From contig CANLKV010000003.1 in NCBI GenBank assembly GCA_947491755.1, forward strand, positions 62,001-126,000: a DNA stretch of 64,000 bases, read 5' to 3'. The DNA is from an uncultured Nonlabens sp. Its GTDB lineage: Bacteria; Bacteroidota; Bacteroidia; Flavobacteriales; Flavobacteriaceae. Under the pieces are notes generated by a model that saw only the letters and a list, made by a program, of their open reading frames with translations, was not told where the DNA came from and searched no databases. Positions 27,259 through 37,200 of the stretch are shown here, in pieces. A program made the position numbers and the translations under genes. Each line of letters opens with the position of its first letter. Within the stretch, counting starts at the first letter, position 1.

Positions 27259-29136
27259 ATGAATTATCTGAGTGTAGAAAATGTTTCTCGTGCATTTGCA
27301 GACAAAGCCTTGTTTAAAAACATTTCACTAGGCATTAACCAGGGACAAAAAATCGGTTTTGTTGCAAAAAACGGGTATGGAAAGACCTCCCTACTCAATA
27401 TCATAGCAGGTAAGGAAGAGCCAGATAGTGGGAGCGTAAACAGACGCAACGATTTGCGCATGGCCTTTTTATCTCAAGAACCAGACCTAGATCCCAACCA
27501 GACAATAGAGCAGGTTATTCTTGCCTCAGATATTCCCACAATAGGCATTATCGCTCGCTATGAGAAAGCCATGCAAAACATGGAAGATGCAGATGCTTAT
27601 CAATCTGCATTTGATCAAATGGAAGCTGCACAGGCCTGGGACTTTGAAACAAAATACAAGCAGATTTTAAGTAAGCTAAAACTAGACGATCTCTCTCAAA
27701 AAGTAGGAAAATTAAGTGGCGGACAAAAAAAACGTATTGCTATGGCAATCGCTCTTTTGTCAGACCCGCAATTGCTTATCATGGATGAACCTACCAACCA
27801 CCTGGATCTAGAAATGATCGAGTGGTTAGAAGAATATTTCAAACAAGAGGATTACACCATCTTGATGGTAACGCACGATCGTTATTTTTTAGACCGTGTT
27901 TGTAATGAAATAATTGAGCTGGATAATGGCAATTTATATACCTACAAGGGTAATTACTCTTATTACGTACAGAAAAAAGAAGAACGCCTAGAAATAGAAC
28001 AAACTACTCAAGAAAAAGCACAACAGCTCTATAAAAAGGAATTGCAATGGATGCGACGACAGCCTAAAGCTAGAACAACAAAATCTAAGTCGCGTATCGA
28101 TGATTTTTATGCCATAAAAGAAGCGGCATTTAATAGGCGTAAAGAACACCAGGTAGAGCTAGAGATTAACATGCAACGACTGGGAACAAAAATTGTCGAG
28201 CTGCATAAAATCTCAAAATCATTCGGCGATAAAAATCTCATTGAGAACTTTAACTACAACTTTCAGCGAGGGGAACGCGTGGGTATCATTGGTAAAAATG
28301 GTACGGGCAAATCCACATTTCTCAATATTATCAATGGTGATCTAGCGCCGGACAAGGGCAAGGTAACCATAGGAGAAACAGTAAAAATAGGCTACTACAC
28401 CCAGGGAGGTATCACCATCAAACCGGGACAAAAAGTAATTGACGTTGTAAAAGAATACGGCGAGTACATTCCACTTAACAAAGGACGCATTATCAGTGCT
28501 AGCCAGCTGCTAGAGCGTTTTCTTTTTGACAATAAAAAGAAGCATGATTTTGTAGAAAAACTAAGTGGTGGCGAGCGCAAACGACTATATCTATGTACTA
28601 TATTGATACAAAATCCTAACTTCTTGATACTGGATGAACCTACAAATGATCTGGACATTCCTACCTTAAACGTACTGGAGAATTTTCTTATGGATTTTCC
28701 AGGATGCATCGTTGTAGTAAGTCACGACCGCTATTTTATGGATAAAATCGTGGATCACCTACTCGTATTTAATCAATCTGGAGAGATCACAGATTTCCCT
28801 GGTAATTATAGCGATTTCAGGGCTTATGTAGGTACGACAGACATTGCTCTTGAGAAAGAAACGCCACAAGAATCAACGATTAAAAAAGTTACTCCAGCAC
28901 CACCCAAACAAGTTTCCAGTGGTATTTCAAGAGAAGATCAGAAAGAACTATCCCGACTAGAAAATAAAATCAAGCAGCTCGAACAAGAACGTAAAAAGCT
29001 ACAAGATAGTTTTCTTGACGACAGCCTAGCGACTGATGTGGTCACAGAAAACAGCATCAAATTGGGACAGGTTAAAGAAGAGCTGGAAGAAAAAGAAATG
29101 CAATGGCTAGAGCTGACAGAGCGACTAGACGTTTAA
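27259..29136 (+). CDS. ABC-F family ATPase (Uup-like)
   Basis: A 625-residue soluble protein with two ABC domains and no membrane segment. First Walker A AKNGYGKTSLLN and signature LSGGQKKRIAMA with LLIMDEPTNHLDLE; second Walker A GKNGTGKSTFLN and signature LSGGERKRLYL with FLILDEPTNDLDIP. The linker between them (YKKELQWMRRQPKAR) is the P-site tRNA interaction motif type. The last 70 residues form a coiled coil (KELSRLENKIKQLEQERKKL), as in Uup. ABC-F proteins act on ribosomes; Uup in E. coli has been linked to transposon excision and ribosome rescue. It is transcribed away from the polysaccharide operon. Confidence 0.88.
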   Translation: MNYLSVENVSRAFADKALFKNISLGINQGQKIGFVAKNGYGKTSLLNIIAGKEEPDSGSVNRRNDLRMAFLSQEPDLDPNQTIEQVILASDIPTIGIIARYEKAMQNMEDADAYQSAFDQMEAAQAWDFETKYKQILSKLKLDDLSQKVGKLSGGQKKRIAMAIALLSDPQLLIMDEPTNHLDLEMIEWLEEYFKQEDYTILMVTHDRYFLDRVCNEIIELDNGNLYTYKGNYSYYVQKKEERLEIEQTTQEKAQQLYKKELQWMRRQPKARTTKSKSRIDDFYAIKEAAFNRRKEHQVELEINMQRLGTKIVELHKISKSFGDKNLIENFNYNFQRGERVGIIGKNGTGKSTFLNIINGDLAPDKGKVTIGETVKIGYYTQGGITIKPGQKVIDVVKEYGEYIPLNKGRIISASQLLERFLFDNKKKHDFVEKLSGGERKRLYLCTILIQNPNFLILDEPTNDLDIPTLNVLENFLMDFPGCIVVVSHDRYFMDKIVDHLLVFNQSGEITDFPGNYSDFRAYVGTTDIALEKETPQESTIKKVTPAPPKQVSSGISREDQKELSRLENKIKQLEQERKKLQDSFLDDSLATDVVTENSIKLGQVKEELEEKEMQWLELTERLDV

Positions 29137-29141
29137 ACCAC

Positions 29142-29225
29142 TGTCAGCCTGAGCTTGTCGAAGGCCTGTGGTAACTTACAATGCTGAGGTACACGTGAAT
29201 CACGCTTCGACAAGCTCAGCATGAC
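29142..29225. repeat. Long inverted repeat (REP-like) after the ABC-F gene
   Basis: The arms TGTCAGCCTGAGCTTGTCGA (left, 29142 on) and its near complement ending in GACAAGCTCAGCATGACA (right, to 29225) pair over about 24 bases with a few mismatches, around a loop of some 36 bases. The GAGCTTGTCGAAG core is a repeat I recall from many flavobacterial and other genomes. It sits just after the ABC-F stop and may act as a terminator-like hairpin. Confidence 0.7.
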
Positions 29226-29308
29226 ATTTAGGAAAATAAAGAATTTAAGGCTAGTAAAAATGCTAGGTCTCGATTCAACTGCGAGGTGCTTTTTTAAAAA
29301 CACTGACG

Positions 29309-29316
29309 TACTTTTG
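29309..29316 (+). promoter_or_regulatory. -7 box close to a GTG start
   Basis: TACTTTTG matches TAnnTTTG and ends four bases before the GTG of the following methyltransferase. If used, transcription would start at or past the GTG, so it may instead mean the true start is further downstream. Confidence 0.3.
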
Positions 29317-29320
29317 CGCT

Positions 29321-30100
29321 GTGCTTCACCAACTCAAATATTACGTCAAACACCGCATAAAATCGGTGCATCTGCACGGCATTCACTCGCCATTTATTTA
29401 TGCATTACAGCGTCAATGCTTGCTAGAACCTTGTGAGGATGCATTAAAGGAGAGGTTAGTTCGCTTTCGCGAAAGCGTAAAAAAGAACCCACAAAAACTA
29501 CAAATTACAGACCATGGCGCAGGCAGTAAATATCTTGACAATCACAGCCGAAGTACTGATGCCATTTTAAAACATAATTGTACCCCACCACGCCGCGCAG
29601 AACTATTAACCCAGCTTGCCCAGTACCTCCATGCAAAAAAAGTGCTAGAGCTAGGAACGTCCCTAGGTGTAGGTACAGCCGCACTGGCACTGAGTGCAGA
29701 AAAGGTCACAACGGTAGAGGGGAGTCCAGCAATTCACCAGTATGCATCACAACGATTTGTTGACCAAAAGCTGTTGAATATCAATGCTATACGCGACACT
29801 TTTCAAGATTTTTTAAAGGGTACAAAAGATAACAAGCCCGAAGGTTTTTATGATCTTATTTTTATAGATGGCCATCATGATGGTGATGCTACAGCGCGTT
29901 ATTTTGAACTACTTCTCCCTTATTGTCATGAACACACATTGCTCATTATTGACGATATTTACTGGTCTACATCCATGACTAGAGCCTGGAAAAAACTACA
30001 AAAACACCCCAGAGTTACTGCGAGTGTGGATACGTTCCAGTGGGGGCTTTTATTTTTAAGAACAGAGCAGCGCCAGCAGTCTTTTTATATAAAAGTGTAA
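29321..30100 (+). CDS. Class I SAM-dependent (O-)methyltransferase
   Basis: A 259-residue protein with a GTG start (VLHQLKYYVKHRIKSVHLHG). The methyltransferase fold has motif I VLELGTSLGVGTAALAL, VTTVEGSP after beta 2, LIFIDGHHDG with the metal-type acidic residues, and LLIIDDIYWS. This is the catechol-O-methyltransferase-like layout. The N-terminal 85 residues, with HLHGIHSPFIYALQ, are conserved as far as I remember in Bacteroidota homologues of unknown substrate. An exact palindrome (29462-29477) encodes RFRESV. The gene lies between the ABC-F and LolD-like genes. Substrate unknown. Confidence 0.75.
   Translation: MLHQLKYYVKHRIKSVHLHGIHSPFIYALQRQCLLEPCEDALKERLVRFRESVKKNPQKLQITDHGAGSKYLDNHSRSTDAILKHNCTPPRRAELLTQLAQYLHAKKVLELGTSLGVGTAALALSAEKVTTVEGSPAIHQYASQRFVDQKLLNINAIRDTFQDFLKGTKDNKPEGFYDLIFIDGHHDGDATARYFELLLPYCHEHTLLIIDDIYWSTSMTRAWKKLQKHPRVTASVDTFQWGLLFLRTEQRQQSFYIKV
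29462..29477. repeat. 16-bp palindrome, exact copy
   Basis: CGCTTTCGCGAAAGCG in a methyltransferase gene, encoding FRES. Confidence 0.9.
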
Positions 30101-30144
30101 CGAGTTAACTATTGAAACGTCATACACATATTAAGTAGATCATT

Positions 30145-30834
30145 ATGAGTGAAAATGTCATCGAGGTACGCAATATCGTGCGCAATTTTAAACTAGGTCA
30201 GGAGGAAGTAAAAGTGCTTAAAGGCATCGACCTGGATATTAAAAAAGGTGATTATGTCGCATTTATGGGGCCTAGTGGCTCTGGTAAATCTACCTTTATG
30301 AATTTACTGGGTTGTCTGGATACCCCTACCTCTGGATCATACCACCTTAATGGAACGGACGTCTCTAGTTTGAGCGACGACCAGCTGGCAGATATAAGAA
30401 ATAGAGAAATAGGTTTTGTTTTTCAAACCTTCAATCTACTGCCTCGTACTACTGCACTAGACAATGTAGCTTTGCCTATGATCTATGCAGGCATGTCAAA
30501 AAAGGCACGCAACGCCAGGGCTAGTGAGGTACTGACCAGCGTGGGACTTGCAGATCGTATGGACCACCAACCTAACCAGCTGTCTGGTGGACAGCGTCAA
30601 CGCGTGGCGGTGGGCCGCGCCCTAGTAAACAATCCATCCATCATCCTAGCAGACGAACCCACGGGAAATCTAGATTCAAAAACTGGTGTCGAAATCATGG
30701 CGCTTTTTGACCAGATACATGCAGATGGGAACACGGTCATCCTCGTTACTCACGAGGAAGATATAGCAGAGCATGCCCACCGAGTCATAAGACTGCGTGA
30801 TGGCGTGATCGAAAGCGACACAAGAAACCGTTAA
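30145..30834 (+). CDS. LolD/MacB-type ABC transporter ATPase
   Basis: A 229-residue ATPase: Walker [18 protein letters not shown], the Q-loop [17 protein letters not shown], signature [17 protein letters not shown], Walker [17 protein letters not shown] and the H-loop [12 protein letters not shown]. This pattern is that of the LolD/MacB/FtsE group, which work with FtsX/MacB-type permeases in lipoprotein sorting or efflux. No permease lies next to it here, so its partner must be encoded elsewhere. It is followed by a 407-base gap. Confidence 0.88.
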   Translation: MSENVIEVRNIVRNFKLGQEEVKVLKGIDLDIKKGDYVAFMGPSGSGKSTFMNLLGCLDTPTSGSYHLNGTDVSSLSDDQLADIRNREIGFVFQTFNLLPRTTALDNVALPMIYAGMSKKARNARASEVLTSVGLADRMDHQPNQLSGGQRQRVAVGRALVNNPSIILADEPTGNLDSKTGVEIMALFDQIHADGNTVILVTHEEDIAEHAHRVIRLRDGVIESDTRNR

Positions 30835-31241
30835 ACGATAACATTCTGCGAACTGCATAAAATTTATACGCGGAACTAGATTCTTTGCGATTACTGAACA
30901 ATCAATTCATTATCAGATGATTACCTAGTATCTGATGACTTGACCTGCTTTTTATTTACAGATACATGGCGCTCCAATCGGTATGATGTCGATTATTTAC
31001 AAGATAATTCTTTCTACTCGCCGTTACTTTGGTTCTGTTTAAAACCAAACTAATACTTTATACGTATACCTATAATAACGCTTGCTTTAGGGCTAGTCTA
31101 ACAAATAAGTATTCGAATAAAACAACCAAAATCTAACCGATAAAAACTTTTGATTGTAATCCATAGCGCTCCCTTGATAGCAGGAGTGCTATTGGTGTAT
31201 AAAATCACCGTTTCCTTTACCGAATTTAAACCGATCTATTT
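30835..31241. other. 407-base intergenic region before the adhesin, with a stem-loop
   Basis: No gene is seen. At 31163-31192 ATAGCGCTCC pairs with GGAGTGCTAT (one G-T pair) around a 10-base loop. A smaller GGTG/CACC hairpin follows at about 31194-31209, all within 80 bases of the adhesin ATG. No T-run follows, so these are more likely 5' leader structures than a terminator. No good TAnnTTTG box was found. Confidence 0.45.
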
Positions 31242-34200
31242 ATGAAAAAAATTACTCTTGTTTTACTTTTAATTGTGCTGGGCAGCCATTATGCGATCGC
31301 TCAAAGTCAGTTTACCTGGAATAATTTAGCGAGTGGACAAAGAACAAACTTATCTCAAACTGTAAGTGGAGTTACAGCTTCTGTTGTTAGGGATCTGAAT
31401 ACATATATTAGCACAACTAGTTCCTGCGGTATTGTTCAATCTTTTGTCGGTGATTTGTCGGGAAATTTAACAATTAACTTTAGTCAACCGATTGATGTCA
31501 CATCCATTTATGTTGCAAACAACATTTGCGGATCTGGTATTAATAGCTCTTTTATTTTTACACCTATAGGCGGTTCCAATTCAATTGTCGACCAGGCATT
31601 GTCCAGCGGTACAGTTACGGTGAACTGGCAACGTGTCACAGGCTTTAGAGTGTCTGAACCTACTGGTTTTGGTCTTATTGTGGATACAATCATATTTAAT
31701 ACTACTGATACAACTGCTCCAATACCAAATACGACACCTCTTCCAGATGTAATGGCTCAATGTGAGGTCACCTCTTTAACTGCACCTACCGCAATTGATG
31801 ATTCTGCTGGAGTAATCACCGGGACAACTACAACGACTTTTCCTATCACCACGCAAGGAACTACCCTAGTGACCTGGACCTATGATGATGGGAATGGAAA
31901 CACATCCACTCAAACACAAAATGTGATCATTGATGATACTACCGCTCCTGTGCCAGATGTCGCATCTCTTACTGATGTGACCGCAGAATGTCAAGTAACT
32001 AGTTTAACAGCGCCTACCGCTACGGACAACTGTGCAGGATCTATTACAGCTACCAGCGATGTCACTTTACCAATCACAACACAAGGAACTACCCTAGTAA
32101 CCTGGACCTATAATGATGGGAATGGAAATACATCCACTCAAACGCAAGACGTGATCATTGATGATACTACCGCGCCTGTTCCAGATGCCACTACGCTTGC
32201 CGATGTGACAGCTCAGTGTGAGGTCGCTAGCTTAACTGCTCCTACCGCTACAGATAACTGTGGAGGAACGATTACAGCTACAACCGATGCTGCATTCCCT
32301 ATCACCACGCAAGGAACTACAACGGTAACCTGGACCTATGATGATGGAAATGGAAATACATCCACACAAATGCAAAACGTGATCATTGAGGATACTACTG
32401 CGCCTTCCATTGCGTGTCCTAGTACTATTACAAGTAATTCACCTATAGTTTCCTTTGCAAATCCTACAGCAACAGATAATTGTGATGGTACGCTTACTGC
32501 GCTAGCTGGGATGACCTACCTAGGGATGAGAGATGGTAAAAACTTATTTATTAGTAACAACTCTTTCTCAGGAGCAGCTGCTTTTGCTGATGCTGTTTCT
32601 AAAGGAGGAACGGTGGTTACTATTCCTAATGCAGCCTTCAATGCTTACCTGGCCTCCCGATTGGTCGCTTTATCAATACCAGAGGCTCATATAGGGCTTT
32701 CTGACGCCATGAATGAAGGTAATTTTGTCTGGCAAGATGGAAGCCCTGTGACCTATGCTAACTTTAGAAGAGGAGAGCCCAACAATACAGATGGTGGAGA
32801 AGATTATGTGACGATGTTATCTGGAGGTACATGGAATGATGTAGGTGCAAGAGGCACGGGTAATTCACCATATATCTTGCAGCTTACAGCTGGTGCAACC
32901 ATACAAACTGCTGGATTGCCCTCTGGTGATACATTCCCTATTGGAACGACTACTAATACTTTCGTGGCCTATGATGCACAGGGTAACAACAGCACCTGCA
33001 GCTTTGATGTAACAATTACTGACAACACTGCACCAGTAGCAGATGTCACCAACTTGCTCGATGTTACTGCCCAGTGTGAGGTCACGACTTTAACCGCTCC
33101 AACGGCAACTGATGATTTTGCAGGATCTATTACTGCTACCAGCGATGTTACTTTACCAATCACAACACAAGGAACGACAGTAGTGACGTGGACGTATGAT
33201 GATGGGAATGGAAACATTTCTACTCAAACCCAAAACGTGATTATTGAGGATACTACCAACCCTATCGCAGTTGCTCAAGATATCTCGATACTGCTAGACA
33301 GCAACGGTTCCGCTAGTATTGTGGCTTCAGATATTGATAACGGCAGTACTGATAACTGTGCTATTAATACGGTAACTTTAGATATTACCGATTTTACCTG
33401 TGCTGATTTAGGTGCCAATACTGTAACATTAACTGTAACTGATAATGAAGGTAATACAGATACTGCCACCGCAGTCGTAACAGTTATTGATAATGAAGCC
33501 CCTCTGGCGCTAGCAAATGACTTTTCAATTACCAATTACAATTGGAGTAATGGTACTTATGCTTTCCTACCAGGTTATGTAAATAATGGCAGTACAGATA
33601 ATTGTGGCATAGCAACTATCGAATTAGCTAGAGATGAAAACAGTGATAGCATAGCCGATTCTGGTTTCGGTGATAGAATTAATGTTACTTGTGCAGATGT
33701 TGGTAAATCATTTGATTATTTATTTAGAGTAACTGATAATTCAGGTAACCAAACAGTAATTACAAGAACGCTCACTGTAGAAGATAATTTATCACCAACC
33801 GTAATTACACAAAACATCACCATACAGCTAGACGCTAATGGTGCAGCAACAATCACCGCTGCTGATGTTAATAATGGCAGTACAGATGATTGTGCTATTG
33901 ATACAGTGACTTTAGATATTACCGATTTTACCTGTGCTGATCTAGGTGCGAATACCGTAACATTGACAGTGACAGATAATGAAGGTAACACATCGTCACA
34001 GACAGCTACTGTTACTGTGGTCGATAACTTACCACCTGTTCCAGTTGTCGCAACGCTTGCCGATGTGACAGCTCAGTGTGAGGTCGCTAGCTTAACTGCT
34101 CCTACCGCTACGGATAACTGTGCAGGAACGATTACAGCTACCAGCGATGCTACGCTCCCTATCACTGCGCAAGGAACTACAATGGTAACCTGGACGTATG

Positions 34201-37200
34201 ATGATGGGAATGGAAACACATTCACTCAAACGCAAAATGTTGTGATTGATGATACTACTGCGCCTGTTATCACTCTTAATGGAAACGCAACAGAAATTAT
34301 TCTAGAAGGGAATAGCTTTACTGATGCAGGAGTAACAGTAACCGATAATTGTGCGATTAACGCAGCAAATGTTATTGTAGGTGGTGATATTGTTGACACA
34401 AACACACCTGGAACCTACGTAATTACCTATAATTTGAGTGATGCCGGCGGTAACAACGCCGCACAAGTTATAAGAACTGTAATTATAGATGCTGCACCTA
34501 CTTTAACTTCGGTAAGTATTGCTAGTGACAATAATGATTCCGCTTTCGCGAAAGCGGGAGAAACCATAACACTTAGCTTCGAAGCTAGTGAAGATTTGCA
34601 AAACAGCCCACTGGTTACTATTGCAGGTCAACCAGCGAATGTAGTTCAAGGCGCAAATCCGCAAAACTGGACGGCTACTTATATGGTTCCGGATATTGCA
34701 TCGCTAGACCAAACAGCTCTACCAGATGGAATTGTAAGTTTCACCATCGATTATAGTGATTTAAATGGTTTTTCAGGCTCAACAATCACAGAAACAACAA
34801 ATGATAGTAAGGTAACCATACGCAGAACACCACCTACCGTTATCACTCAAGATATTACAGTGATGCTAGACGCTAATGGTAATGCAACGATAACCCCACA
34901 AGAAATAGATAATGGGTCATCAGTAAACCCATGTGTAGAAGGTATGACATATGGTGGCGCTGTTGTAAAGGTGCAAAGTAATGGTGGCCAGTTAGGTGGC
35001 TCTTCTAGTACATTTATCGGCGCTGTTTCTAACGGCTATCCTATGGTATTGACTGCCGCACCACTCAATAGGCAAACGAGTAGGTCCTTTGATGGAATTA
35101 AAGTTAGATCTGGTGACTACATTGTTTTGAGAGTTGATAGCTCTAGCCCAGCACGCCCAGGAGCATCTCCATTTTTTAATACTTCTCAAGGCAGATATTT
35201 ATGGGCCGGTTACAACGCCAACGGTCGTTTTGCCACTCGCAGTGAGATGCTCATAGTTCAGGATGGTAAAAGCTCAGGCGAACTTATTGATTTCAATAAA
35301 AGTTTCAGCTTGAGAGTCCGAGTAAATGGAAGTTATTTAGGACGCAATGGTAGCTTAATGGACGACTTTTCTACTCCACAAGATATCAGCATACAACTGG
35401 TCTCTGGAAATCCTGGAACTGACAATCCTTGCGCAATTGCAAGTTTGACGCTTGATCAAGATACTTTTGACTGTAGCAACTTAGGGGCCAATACGGTAAC
35501 TCTTACAGCAACGGGTAATGCAGGTAACACATCATCACAGACAGCTACTGTTACTGTGGTCGATAACTTACCACCTGTTCCAGATGTCACTACACTTGCC
35601 GATGTGACGGCTCAGTGTGAGGTCACTAGCTTAACTGCACCTACCGCTACAGATAACTGCGGAGGAACGATTACAGCTACCAGCGATGCTGTATTCCCTA
35701 TTGTAGGAGAAGGAACTACCACCCTAGTAACCTGGACCTACGATGATGGGAATGGGAATATTTCAACACAGACTCAAAATGTTGTGATTGATGATACTAC
35801 AGCGCCTGTTCCAGATGTCGCTACGCTTGCCGATGTGAAGGCTCAGTGTGAGGTCACTTCCCTCGTTGCTCCTACCGCTACGGATAACTGTGCAGGAACG
35901 ATTACAGTTACAAGCGATGCTACACTCCCTATTGTAGGAGAAGGAACTACAACGGTAACCTGGACCTATGATGATGGGAATGGAAATACATCCACTCAAA
36001 CGCAAAATGTTGTGATTGATGATACTACCGCGCCTGTTCCAAATACGGCTCAGTTGTCTAGCATAATTTTCAACTGCGAGGTGCCTTCTCTTGAGATTCC
36101 TACGGCTACTGATAATTGTGTCGGTACCATTGATGCGACCACTACAGCTAGCTTCCCGATTACTGCTTCTCAGGTGATTACCTGGACGTATGACGATGGT
36201 AATGGCAACATTTCTACGCAGGAACAATTAATTATTGTTGAACTACGAGAGATCGATCCGATTGACTCTGTTGTGGTTTGTGATGCATTCACCTTACCTA
36301 CCATCACGGGTAATTTCCTTACCGGCAATCAAGCGTACTACACCCAGCCAGGTGGTAATGGTACCGCTTTCGCGGAAGCACAAACCCTCACTGCTGCAGA
36401 TTTCTCCAGCTATCCTGTTACTCTGTACATCTATGATGCAGATAACCAGGGTTGTGCTGCCGAAACCAGCTTTGAACTGACCATTAATCAGACGCCTACA
36501 GCGCCCACGCTACCTGATGTTACCATCTGTGAACAGTATGTGCTACCTGCCTTGAGTGTAGGGAACTACTTTACTGCGCCTAATGGGAATGGAATGGCCC
36601 TTAATCAAGGTGATGTGATCAACAGCTCGCAAACCATTTTTGTCTATGCAGAGGATGCCAGCGGCAACTGTAGCGATGAAAGTTCGTTTACTGTGACCAT
36701 CACCCCTAACGATGTGATCAATGCGACCATGGACGATGCTTCTTTTGTCTATGACGGTACGGTAAGGTCTCTTGAAGTAAGTAACATTCCGCAAGATGCT
36801 AGTGTAGTGTATACGAACAATGATCAGACCCAGGCTGGTACCTATACGGTTACTGCTGTTGTAAGCAGTGCCACTGCCAGCTGTAGCACGGTGACTCTAA
36901 CGGCTACGCTTACCATCGAGAAGGCGCCTCAAACCATCACCTTTGAGCCTATCATGAGAAGAAATTTACTAGACGATCCAGATTTTCAACTGAATGCTTC
37001 TAGTAGTTCTGGGTTGCCTATCACCTACACTGCCACGGGAGATGCGGCTGCTGTAAGCGCTACTGGTTTTGTAACTCTAGAAAATGAGGGCGTGGTTACC
37101 ATTACCGCAAGCCAGCCAGGCAATAACAATTACCTGCCGGCAACTGCAGTAGAGCAAGATCTCGAGGTTTTCTTAAACAGCGATACTTCGATTGACTCCA

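Noticed and set aside
31704..36240. Regularly spaced repeats in the adhesin as a possible CRISPR array
   Set aside because: Units are about 230 bases, coding, in frame and protein-like (HYR domains); there are no short repeats with unique spacers and no cas genes.
36235..36480. Other open frames over the adhesin, ABC-F and guaB genes on either strand
   Set aside because: They are shadows of well-supported coding frames with no recognisable domain or start context.
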